Shown here: piece by piece, positions 1 to 6,444 of the stretch
Layout of the letters: each line of letters opens with the position of its first letter
Numbering within the stretch: position 1 is the stretch's first letter
From: an uncultured Bacteroidales bacterium
GTDB taxonomy: Bacteria; Bacteroidota; Bacteroidia; Bacteroidales; P3
Direction of reading: 5' to 3'
DNA: 7,946 nt
NCBI GenBank assembly: GCA_937915785.1
Contig: CALGGY010000146.1
Location: forward strand, 1-7,946
Position numbers and translations under genes: made by a program
The notes under the pieces: model-generated
What the model was told of the DNA's origin: nothing
The model's input: the letters and a program-made list of their open reading frames with translations, nothing else
Databases searched by the model: none

Positions 1-194
1 TCCCATTTTATTTTATCAACTATATTTTAGAAAAAACGTTTTGGACACTATTGCAGCAAACTACTAAATTATAACCATCAAAAGAAACAGCAATGATTAA
101 GACACATTAGTAAACAAGAAAAGCATTATCTTATAAGTTGTATCCTAAGAAGATGAATTTGCGCATCAGTTTGAAACTCATGCTTTTAAACACA
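1..194. other. AT-rich gene-free stretch downstream of the amidohydrolase
   Basis: This stretch is clearly richer in A and T than the genes. I found no open frame of convincing length on either strand, no RNA gene, and no hairpin followed by a T-run that would serve as an intrinsic terminator for the leftward amidohydrolase gene. The next gene, if there is one in the same direction, lies outside the window. Confidence 0.5.
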
Positions 195-1829
195 TTACTT
201 AACTCTTTCGCCCGACACAAATAGCTGCAGCACGGCGGTTTGCGGCAATTGCTTTTCGGGCATTGTCATAATGTCGCCGTCGAGCACCACAAAGTCGGCC
301 TCCTTGCCAGCTTCGATGCTGCCTTTGTTGTTTTCCTCAAAGTAACCTTTTGCCGCCCAGATTGTTATGGAGCGCAGTGCCTGTTTGCGGGTGAGTGCGT
401 TCTCCATCTGGAACCCTTCGGCGGGGCGGCCGTCGAGGTCCTTGCGAGCCACGGCTGCATAGAAGGTGTACAGCGGTTTTATGCTCTCGATGGGGAAGTC
501 GGTGCCGTTCACTATCCAGCCGTTTTGCTGCAGTAGCATCTGCTGTGCGTAGGCATATCTCACACGGCGCGCTCCCAGACGGTCGGCGGCCCAGCCCATG
601 TCGCTGGTGGCATGGGTGCTTTGTATGGCGGGGATGACGGAGTATTTTCCGTAAAGTTCAAAGTCGGCGCTGTCCACCACCTGCGAGTGCTCTATGCGCC
701 ATCGCATGTCATTTTTGCCTTTCAGAAACTTGGCATACACCTGCAGCACGTTGCGCACTCCGGCATCGCCAATGGCGTGGGTGCTCACTTGATAGCCGGC
801 ATCGTAGGCGCGTTGGCAGACGCTATCGAGGTATTCGAGGGAATTTATCATAAGTCCGCGGTTGGCTGGGTCGTCGGCATAGGGTTCCAGCAGATTGGCG
901 CCGCGCGAGCCGAGGGCCCCGTCGGCATACAGTTTCACACCGCGCACCGACAGGCGTTCTTTCACTATTATTCCCTTTGGAAGAAAATGGTCGAGGGTGG
1001 CGTTGTCGTCGTTGAGCATGGCGCTGATTTTTATTTTCAGCTGTCCGGCCGATTGCAGGCTGTCCATCAGGCCGATGTTTTCGATGCTGGCGCCGGCATC
1101 GGACACGCCCGACAGTCCGGCCTCGAAACAGGCTTTCTGCGCGGCGAGCATGGCACGGCATTTCTCGGCGGGGGTCAGCTTGGGTATTATGGCTTTGGCG
1201 CGGTCGTAAGCGTTGTCGAGGAGTATGCCGGTGGGTTGGCCGCCGGGTCCGAGTTCTATCAGTCCTCCGTCGATGTGGGTGGTTTTGTCGAAACCGAGCA
1301 TGGACAGCACACTGTTGCTCACGAGCCCGGCATGCCCGTCGATACGGGTGAGGCAGATGTTTTTGTCGGGGAACAGCTCCTGCAAGCGTTTGTTGTTGGG
1401 AAAAGCTTTGTCGGGCCATAGGTTCTGGTCCCAGCCGCGGCCAAGGAGCCAGTCGGAGGGGTAGCGTTCGGCGTGGGCCTGCAGGCGTTCAAGCACTTCG
1501 TCGAACGAACGGCAGCCCACCAAATCGGCGTAGCGCACTATATTCTCGCCCAAGCCGCAGAAATGGCTGTGCCCGTCGATAAAGCCCGGGTACACGTATT
1601 TGCCTTGCATGTCGATGGTGCTGTCGGCGGAGTATTTTTCGAGGATTTCGGCGTTGGAGCCCACGGCCACAAAACGGCCGTCCTTAACGGCAAAGGCCTC
1701 GGCGGTGGCGAAATCTTCATTTACGGTGTAAACCGTTGTGTTGTGGACAATGAGGTCCACGCGTTCTTTTTTGGAACAGCTTAAGGTCATCATTGCAAGG
1801 ATTATCGACATTAGGACTTTGATTTTCAT
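195..1829 (-). CDS. Amidohydrolase family 3 (YtcJ-like) lipoprotein
   Basis: A 544-residue metal-dependent hydrolase expected to cleave a C-N or ester bond; the substrate cannot be read from sequence. The N-terminus is a lipoprotein signal: Lys2 and Lys4, a hydrophobic stretch 5-16, then Ser17-Cys18 as the lipidation site, so the enzyme is probably membrane-anchored outside the cytoplasm. The threonine at -3 makes the lipobox imperfect. A beta-sandwich segment (about 24-80) leads into the TIM-barrel metal motif PGFIDGHSHF with His87 and His89. Further family landmarks are GRGWDQNLWPD (130-140), KLYADGALGSRGA (299-311), STHAIGDAG with His351, RIEHSQ with His381 and NGTDFPIE with Asp444. The C-terminus (about 500-540) returns to the sandwich with the usual GSIEAGKEADFVVLDGD. 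Length and motifs look intact. The ATG at 1829 is chosen because it opens the signal peptide. The gene follows pepD but is separated from it by a terminator, so it is probably transcribed on its own. Confidence 0.9.
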   Translation of the reverse strand: MKIKVLMSIILAMMTLSCSKKERVDLIVHNTTVYTVNEDFATAEAFAVKDGRFVAVGSNAEILEKYSADSTIDMQGKYVYPGFIDGHSHFCGLGENIVRYADLVGCRSFDEVLERLQAHAERYPSDWLLGRGWDQNLWPDKAFPNNKRLQELFPDKNICLTRIDGHAGLVSNSVLSMLGFDKTTHIDGGLIELGPGGQPTGILLDNAYDRAKAIIPKLTPAEKCRAMLAAQKACFEAGLSGVSDAGASIENIGLMDSLQSAGQLKIKISAMLNDDNATLDHFLPKGIIVKERLSVRGVKLYADGALGSRGANLLEPYADDPANRGLMINSLEYLDSVCQRAYDAGYQVSTHAIGDAGVRNVLQVYAKFLKGKNDMRWRIEHSQVVDSADFELYGKYSVIPAIQSTHATSDMGWAADRLGARRVRYAYAQQMLLQQNGWIVNGTDFPIESIKPLYTFYAAVARKDLDGRPAEGFQMENALTRKQALRSITIWAAKGYFEENNKGSIEAGKEADFVVLDGDIMTMPEKQLPQTAVLQLFVSGERVK

Positions 1830-1846
1830 GGGATTGGGTTTTGGTT

Positions 1847-1866
1847 CCCCACACTACCGTGTGGGG
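1847..1866 (-). promoter_or_regulatory. Perfect hairpin in the 5' leader of the amidohydrolase gene
   Basis: CCCCACAC and GTGTGGGG form an uninterrupted 8-bp GC-rich stem with a four-base loop (GGTA on the coding strand). It ends 17 bases before the amidohydrolase ATG at 1829. No T-run follows on either strand, so it is not an ordinary intrinsic terminator. If transcribed, it would sit just upstream of the ribosome's landing site and could affect translation or protect the 5' end of the message. The stem is seen directly; the role is inference. Confidence 0.45.
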
Positions 1867-1912
1867 TTATTGAAAGTCGGACTCTTCGAGGCTGGAAAGT
1901 TTTTTTTATATT

Positions 1913-1950
1913 AAAAAAGAACAACGGCACAGATTGCTCAATGCCGTTGT
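1913..1950 (-). terminator. Intrinsic terminator after pepD
   Basis: Read on the minus strand, ACAACGGCA and TGCCGTTGT form a perfect 9-bp stem around a 12-base loop, followed at once by TCTTTTTT. It begins 19 bases past the pepD stop codon (1970-1972). This is a textbook Rho-independent terminator for the leftward pepD transcript and separates it from the amidohydrolase gene. Confidence 0.85.
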
Positions 1951-1969
1951 CCGTTGATGATTGCTTTTT

Positions 1970-3424
1970 TTATTTCACGGGGATGTTTTTGAGGGTTTCC
2001 ACAAGGAATTTCCAGAATTTCTCCACGCTTGCAATGTTCACGCCTTCGTCGGGCGAATGCGGGTGAACGATGGTTGGTCCGAAGGAGATCATATCCCAGT
2101 GTGGGTACATGCCGCCAAAGAGTCCGCATTCCAGACCGGCGTGGATGGCCATAATTTTGGGTTCGTTGCCGAAAAGGTCTTTGTACACTTTCTGCATGGT
2201 GGTAAGTATGGGAGAGTTCATGTTGGGTTTCCATCCCGGGTAGGCGCCGCTGAGTTCGCATTTGCCGCCAGCCAGTTCGGCGAGGCATACAAGACGTTCG
2301 CCGAGGGCTTCCTTGGCGGAATCTACCGAGCTGCGGAGCAGGGCGTGGATTTTGAACTGCTTGCCTTCTGTTTTAACAATGGCTATGTTGAGGGATGTCT
2401 CCACAAGGTCGGCAATGCTGTTGCTCATGCGGATAACGCCGTTGGGGACAACCATAACAACGTTGATGAGTTTTTGAGTGTCGGCGTCGCAGATAACTTC
2501 GGCAGGAAGTTCCACATCTTCACATTTCATGCAGTAGTCGGGTTCGGTGTTTTCCAGCTCTTTCTTAACGGCAGCGGAAATTTTCTCAAATTCCTTGATA
2601 ATGCAGTCCTTGTGCTCGATGGGCATTGCGAAAGTAGCCGAGGCTTCGCGCGGGATGGCGTTGCGCATGTTGCCACCGTCGATGCTGATAAGACGCATGC
2701 CGCAGTCGGCCACCCAACGCAAGTGGCGGAACAGCAGTTTGTTGGCGTTGCCGCGGCCGAGGTTGATGTCCATGCCGCTGTGTCCGCCTTTCAGTCCGCC
2801 GATGGAGAGTTTGCAGGCGCAATAGTTGGCCGGGGTTTTCTCCATGGTGTAGTCGATGGTCATCGAGGCGTCGATACCGCCGGCGCAGCCCACATATAGC
2901 TCACCTTCGGTTTCGGAGTCCATGTTGAGGAGTATGTCGCCTTTGAGCACGTCCTTTTCGAGGTTGAAGGCTCCGGTCATGCCGGTTTCTTCGTCAATTG
3001 TGAATAGAGCTTCGAGCGGGCCGTGCTGCAGAGTGGTGGAGGCCAGCACAGTCATGGCGGCGGCGGCGCCCATGCCGTCGTCGGCGCCGAGGGTGGTGCC
3101 GGTGGCTTTCACCCAGTCGCCCACTATGCGTGTTTTGATGGGGTCTTTCTCGAAATCGTGCACGGTGTCGTTGTTCTTCTGGGGAACCATGTCAACGTGT
3201 GCCTGCATGATGGCGGTTTTGCGGTTCTCCATGCCGGGGGTGGCAGGTTTGCGCATTATCACATTGCCAATTTTGTCAACATGGCATTCGATATTGTGCT
3301 TTTTGGCGAATTCCACCAGATAAGCAACTACTTTTTCCTCGTGTTTCGAAGGACGGGGAATTTGTGTAAGGGCGTGGAAATTGGCCCATAACTCTTTGGG
3401 ATTCAGGTTTAAAATTTCGCTCAT
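1970..3424 (-). CDS. pepD: Aminoacyl-histidine dipeptidase (peptidase D, M20C)
   Basis: A 484-residue cytosolic zinc dipeptidase of family M20C, whose members cleave carnosine-type Xaa-His and other dipeptides. The length is close to that of the well-known enterobacterial enzyme, and there is no signal peptide. The co-catalytic metal site can be followed: QAHVDMV with His76 and Asp78, TLGADDG with bridging Asp115, TIDEETGM with catalytic Glu145 and metal ligand Glu146, LLNMDSE with Asp169, and HPHSPDEG near the C-terminus with His456. The KGGHSGMDI segment (roughly 213-222) belongs to the dimerisation or lid domain, as in other M20 enzymes. IHAGLECGLFGG (starting near 425) is also typical of PepD. 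The gene has its own promoter 41 bases upstream of the ATG and a strong terminator behind it, so it reads as a single-gene transcription unit. Nothing is broken or missing. The exact dipeptide preference is not visible. Confidence 0.96.
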   Translation of the reverse strand: MSEILNLNPKELWANFHALTQIPRPSKHEEKVVAYLVEFAKKHNIECHVDKIGNVIMRKPATPGMENRKTAIMQAHVDMVPQKNNDTVHDFEKDPIKTRIVGDWVKATGTTLGADDGMGAAAAMTVLASTTLQHGPLEALFTIDEETGMTGAFNLEKDVLKGDILLNMDSETEGELYVGCAGGIDASMTIDYTMEKTPANYCACKLSIGGLKGGHSGMDINLGRGNANKLLFRHLRWVADCGMRLISIDGGNMRNAIPREASATFAMPIEHKDCIIKEFEKISAAVKKELENTEPDYCMKCEDVELPAEVICDADTQKLINVVMVVPNGVIRMSNSIADLVETSLNIAIVKTEGKQFKIHALLRSSVDSAKEALGERLVCLAELAGGKCELSGAYPGWKPNMNSPILTTMQKVYKDLFGNEPKIMAIHAGLECGLFGGMYPHWDMISFGPTIVHPHSPDEGVNIASVEKFWKFLVETLKNIPVK

Positions 3425-3464
3425 GATAATTATTTTTTTGTTTTTTTACTCGGTTTTGAAAATG

Positions 3465-3496
3465 TAAAGTTACGATTTTTTTTCCACAACGCCAAA
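3465..3496 (-). promoter_or_regulatory. Bacteroidales-type promoter of pepD
   Basis: On the minus strand TTTG (3493-3496) is followed after 20 bases by TAACTTTA (3465-3472). This matches the Bacteroidota housekeeping consensus TTTG, 19-21 bases, TAnnTTTG, with one mismatch in the last base. Transcription would start near 3458 and give a leader of roughly 35 bases before the pepD ATG at 3424. Confidence 0.7.
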
Positions 3497-3550
3497 TTAA
3501 TTTTTCAAACCGTTTTTCCCGCCTGCCGTTGTGCGGGCAACGCCGCTTGG

Positions 3551-3976
3551 CTATTGGTTGAATTTGTTGAAAAAGAAAAACACGGCGGCCTGTTTTTTGT
3601 CCACACCTTTGGCCGAGCCGATGCTGTTGCCGATACGGTCGCGCACGGTGCCGTCGTCGTCGATACGGCCGATGCTGTTGCCGATACGGTCGCGCACGGT
3701 GCCGTTGCTCTCCACTTTGCCGATGCTGTTGCCGATGCGGTCGCGGATTGTGCCGTCGCTATCGATGCGTCCGATGCTGTTGCCGACACGGTCGCGGATG
3801 GTGCCGTCGGAATCGATACGGCCCACACTGTTGCCGATGCGGTCGCGCACGGTGCCGTTGTTGTCTATCTTGCCCGTTTGGTTGCCGATGCGGTCGCGCA
3901 GGTCTTGTGCTTGCAAACTATTGATACACAGCTCTATTGCCGTCAGAAATCCTATAAAAAAAAGTATCCTTTTCAT
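3551..3976 (-). CDS. Small exported protein of six 17-residue repeats (beta-flower-like)
   Basis: A 141-residue protein whose mature part is almost entirely a tandem repeat. Residues 1-23 form a Sec signal peptide (MKR, hydrophobic core 4-19, likely cleavage after LQA), so the protein is exported. From residue 26 there are six units of 17 residues with the pattern [VIL]RDR[IV]GNSxG[RK][IV][DE]xxGT; the first and last are the most divergent. A short tail ends in a phenylalanine-rich stretch (AAVFFFFNKFNQ). The glycine-turn plus short-strand pattern resembles small Bacteroidota proteins annotated as 5-fold beta-flower proteins; I recall that family by pattern only, and no function is known to me. 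The ATG at 3976 is preferred over a further-upstream in-frame start at 4036 because it opens the signal peptide and leaves a 7-base gap to the acyltransferase gene. It is the last gene of the operon. Confidence 0.85.
   Translation of the reverse strand: MKRILFFIGFLTAIELCINSLQAQDLRDRIGNQTGKIDNNGTVRDRIGNSVGRIDSDGTIRDRVGNSIGRIDSDGTIRDRIGNSIGKVESNGTVRDRIGNSIGRIDDDGTVRDRIGNSIGSAKGVDKKQAAVFFFFNKFNQ
3620..3925 (-). repeat. 51-bp tandem repeat, six units, inside the exported repeat protein gene
   Basis: The unit boundaries fall at 3620, 3671, 3722, 3773, 3824 and 3875, exactly 51 bases apart. Each unit has the core (plus strand) GATGCTGTTGCCGATRCGGT followed by CGCG and a more variable second half. 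The units at 3620 and 3671 are identical over their first 35 bases, while the two at the far end (3824, 3875) are the most diverged. Since 51 is a multiple of three, unit gain or loss would keep the reading frame and change protein length by 17 residues. Confidence 0.93.
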
Positions 3977-3983
3977 AAGGCTG

Positions 3984-5126
3984 TCATTTGTTTTGGTTTT
4001 TAGAATTGGTAACCGGATTGGCGTAAATCTCAACAAAAATCTGCCGCGCCGTTTTTGGGTTTATCGAAGGGTCAAGCTGGCTCAGACCTTTTTCCATATA
4101 CACTTGAAAACCAGTCTTTTCCTTAGCATTATAAAATTTTGCAAAAGTGTCGGCACTTGTCTGCATATCGTAGGCTATATAGTTGGTTTTGAAGAGTTTG
4201 AAATTGGAGTGTATCCTTTTGTCGATAATCTGTGCCAGACGTGTGAACTTGTCGTTTTTGGGCAAGGTGTCGCACTCCTGTAGCTCGGCGGTGGATATGG
4301 GCTGGCAGATGGCAAGGTGTATGTTGCCTTTGTTTTGGAAAATGCCCTGCCGTATGCTTATCATGTCCTCCATGGGCGCTTTCACATATTTCTGGTGCAT
4401 GGACTTGCACAGTTCAGCGGTTTTCAGAAAATCGCAGGGCTCGTATTCGTAAGAGATGGCTACGGGACAGATGCTCAGCTCGCCGAAATTTTCCACGAAG
4501 GGCAGTTTGCTGCTCATGGCGAACATTTTCAGCAGTCCGTGGTCGGAGGTGTCGTTGCCGTCCTTGGTGCGGCCGTTGCGCTGAGCTATCCACACAGACT
4601 CGTGCTTGGTGGTGATGGCGTGGCGCATGTAGGTGGACACTTCCATGGAGTTGCGGTAGAACTCGCTACGTGTGCCGCCGCGCACCAGGCGGAACATCTT
4701 GCTTATCTTGCCAAGGTCGGTAACAAACTGGTTTATCATCAGGTTGCTGCCGAAGGTTATCTCGGCGGGACGCAGTCCGTTTTTGCCCAGCACGGCGTTG
4801 AGGATGGAGGCGTCGAGGGTGATGTCGCGGTGGTTGGAGACGAACATATAACGGCGGTCTGGGTCGAGGTTCTCAAGTCCCGAATAGCTAAGAGCCGTGG
4901 ATGTGTGACCTATGATATGCCACAGCAGTGGGAACCACATGCGGTCGTGCCACTGGCCAATGGTTTTCACATCGAGGAACTCATTGCGGAAAGCATCGAA
5001 ATCGATGTCGGGATAAATGGTTTTGACAAAAAACGGGAACAGCTCGTTGTCGGCCATGCGCTGTATGGCGGCTGGCACTTCGCTGTCGTTGTAGGGGCGT
5101 ATTTCGTCGTAGGTATTCTGGTCCAT
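3984..5126 (-). CDS. PlsC-like acyltransferase (glycerophosphate acyltransferase superfamily)
   Basis: A 380-residue protein of the lysophosphatidate/glycerophosphate acyltransferase superfamily, expected to move an acyl group from a thioester to a hydroxyl acceptor, probably at the inner face of the cytoplasmic membrane. Four superfamily blocks are seen in order: SNHRDITLD (97-105, catalytic His99), MFRLVRGGTR (144-153, acceptor-binding block), AQRNGRTKDG (181-190, in place of the usual EGTRS-type block) and ICPVAISYEYEP (starting near 218). Two blocks are atypical: six positions rather than five separate His99 from Asp105, and the third block has Asn184 where a glutamate is common. It is about 380 residues long, with an N-terminal extension of some 90 residues ahead of the catalytic block, unlike short PlsC enzymes of about 240. 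There is no clear signal peptide. It starts 6 bases after the ligase stop codon. Acceptor and donor are unknown, so a lysophosphatidate role should not be assumed. Confidence 0.8.
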   Translation of the reverse strand: MDQNTYDEIRPYNDSEVPAAIQRMADNELFPFFVKTIYPDIDFDAFRNEFLDVKTIGQWHDRMWFPLLWHIIGHTSTALSYSGLENLDPDRRYMFVSNHRDITLDASILNAVLGKNGLRPAEITFGSNLMINQFVTDLGKISKMFRLVRGGTRSEFYRNSMEVSTYMRHAITTKHESVWIAQRNGRTKDGNDTSDHGLLKMFAMSSKLPFVENFGELSICPVAISYEYEPCDFLKTAELCKSMHQKYVKAPMEDMISIRQGIFQNKGNIHLAICQPISTAELQECDTLPKNDKFTRLAQIIDKRIHSNFKLFKTNYIAYDMQTSADTFAKFYNAKEKTGFQVYMEKGLSQLDPSINPKTARQIFVEIYANPVTNSKNQNK

Positions 5127-5132
5127 AGCAGG

Positions 5133-6434
5133 TTATTTTCGGTTATCTACAAACTGAATAGGTTTGCGGCTCATGGCCGGAAAGTTGAGTTTGTGTATAT
5201 CGACGGCGGGCAGTATTTCGATGTTGGGTGCCACGCGTATCTTGGCGCGGAACCGGTCTTTCAGCTCTTTCACCACTTCGGCGGTGTCGCGCGAGGCATC
5301 GCGGAGACCTATCTTTACTGTAACCTCGTCGGTGCCGGCATCGGTGGAGCTTACGTAAATGATGTAGTTTTCGATGTAGTCGGTGTTGTTGAGCACCTCG
5401 CTGATGGCGGGAGGATAGAGGGTGGTGCCTTTCAGCTTTATCATGCAGTTTTTGCGTCCCACCAAGGGGCTTATGCGGAACGAGTGGCGTCCGCAGCGGC
5501 AGGGCTCGGTGTGTATGCTGGCAATGTCGCCGGTACGGAAACGCAGTAGCGGCATGGCTTCTACGCCGAGGGTGGTGATGACCACTTCGCCGGGATGCCC
5601 GTCGGGAACAGGACGGTCGTCGTCGCCAATTATCTCAACAATAATAAGTTCGGGGTGGTGGTGTCCGCCGCAGCCGTACTCGCATTCGGGGAAAGTGGTG
5701 GACATCTCGGTGGAGGAATAGGTGGCATAGAGGTCCACATCCCATTTTTCCTTTATCTTTTTGCCAAGGGCGTTGAGCTCGAAATTCTGGTCGCGGAGCG
5801 CTTCGCCGATGCCTATAATGCGTCGCACGCTGGAGTGGCGGTAGTCGATGTTGTGCTCTTCGGCGTACTGTATCAACTTAAGGATAAACGACGGCACACA
5901 CATAATGCTGTCGGGATGTATGCGGCTGATGGTATCCCACTGCAGCTCGGGTATGCCGTTGCCCACGCGTATGATGCCCGCACCCAGCTCGCGTATGCCG
6001 AGGAAATAGGCCATGCCGGCCATAAACCGCTTGTCGATGGTTGTCATCAGCTGCAGCACGTTGCTCGGCTCGAGGCCGGCGCAGATGAACGATATTTTTT
6101 CGTTGTAGGCCAGACGTTGCAGGTCTTTCTCGCTGCAGGCAAAAGTTACGGGGTCGCCGGTGGTGCCCGAGGTGGTTATATAGTCGATGATTTTCTCCTT
6201 GGGGATGCACAGAAAATCGTCGTTGTGCCGCTGCAGGTCGTTCTTGTCGGTGAAGGGTATCTGCTGCAGGTCTTCCAGAGTGGTGATCTGCGCTATGTCG
6301 ATGCCGCGGTTGGCGAACATACGCTTGTAGAACGGCGAGTTGGCGGCGAGATACTGCAAATCGTCGCGCAGTTTCTGTTCCTGAAACTGTTTTATCACCT
6401 CGCGGGGCTGGTATTCTATTTCGGGTCCTTTCAT
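5133..6434 (-). CDS. paaK: Phenylacetate-CoA ligase family enzyme (AMP-forming)
   Basis: A 433-residue cytosolic ANL-superfamily enzyme that activates a carboxylic acid as the adenylate and transfers it to CoA. Motifs in order: phosphate loop TTSGTTGDP (87-95), YSSTEMSTTF (239-248), FRTGD (299-303), and the hinge/C-terminal lead-in RISPLVGRKNCMIKLKG (320-336). It ends with SRKPIQFVDNR carrying the probable C-terminal catalytic lysine. Residues 251-260 (CEYGCGGHHH) and 312-317 (CRCGRH) form a Cys/His-rich pair that could bind zinc. The length of about 430 fits PaaK rather than larger fatty-acyl-CoA ligases. I start it at the ATG at 6434; a TTG 21 bases further upstream is in frame but lies inside the hydrolase gene. 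No phenylacetate-degradation genes (paaABCDE and so on) are present, so the family name is firmer than the substrate; arylacetate or another acid is possible. Its product may feed the adjacent acyltransferase. Confidence 0.88.
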   Translation of the reverse strand: MKGPEIEYQPREVIKQFQEQKLRDDLQYLAANSPFYKRMFANRGIDIAQITTLEDLQQIPFTDKNDLQRHNDDFLCIPKEKIIDYITTSGTTGDPVTFACSEKDLQRLAYNEKISFICAGLEPSNVLQLMTTIDKRFMAGMAYFLGIRELGAGIIRVGNGIPELQWDTISRIHPDSIMCVPSFILKLIQYAEEHNIDYRHSSVRRIIGIGEALRDQNFELNALGKKIKEKWDVDLYATYSSTEMSTTFPECEYGCGGHHHPELIIVEIIGDDDRPVPDGHPGEVVITTLGVEAMPLLRFRTGDIASIHTEPCRCGRHSFRISPLVGRKNCMIKLKGTTLYPPAISEVLNNTDYIENYIIYVSSTDAGTDEVTVKIGLRDASRDTAEVVKELKDRFRAKIRVAPNIEILPAVDIHKLNFPAMSRKPIQFVDNRK

Positions 6435-6444
6435 TGTAAAGGGG

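Noticed and set aside
153..224. Plus-strand 23-codon frame beginning MNLRISLKL
   Set aside because: Very short, runs into the 3' end of the amidohydrolase gene on the other strand, and has no promoter of the local type ahead of it.
612..2899. Plus-strand open frames at 612-1421 and 1961-2899
   Set aside because: Antisense shadows of the amidohydrolase and pepD genes; no motif, no plausible start region and no promoter.
3527..3542. Hairpin CGTTG/CAACG after the repeat protein gene as a terminator
   Set aside because: The stem is only 5 bp and no T-run follows on the minus strand. An operon terminator is expected around here, but I cannot support this one.
3620..3925. CRISPR-like array
   Set aside because: Units are contiguous, with no unique spacers of constant length between identical repeats. 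The period is a multiple of three and the frame encodes a coherent protein repeat.
3977..4036. Upstream start at 4036 for the repeat protein
   Set aside because: It would overlap the acyltransferase gene by 53 bases and bury the signal peptide behind 20 residues; the ATG at 3976 fits both context and export.
3531..4283. Plus-strand frames through the repeat array (3531-4283 and 3554-4003)
   Set aside because: A 51-bp unit keeps any stop-free frame open through all copies, so long frames appear on both strands. Only the minus-strand frame has a signal peptide and operon-compatible spacing.
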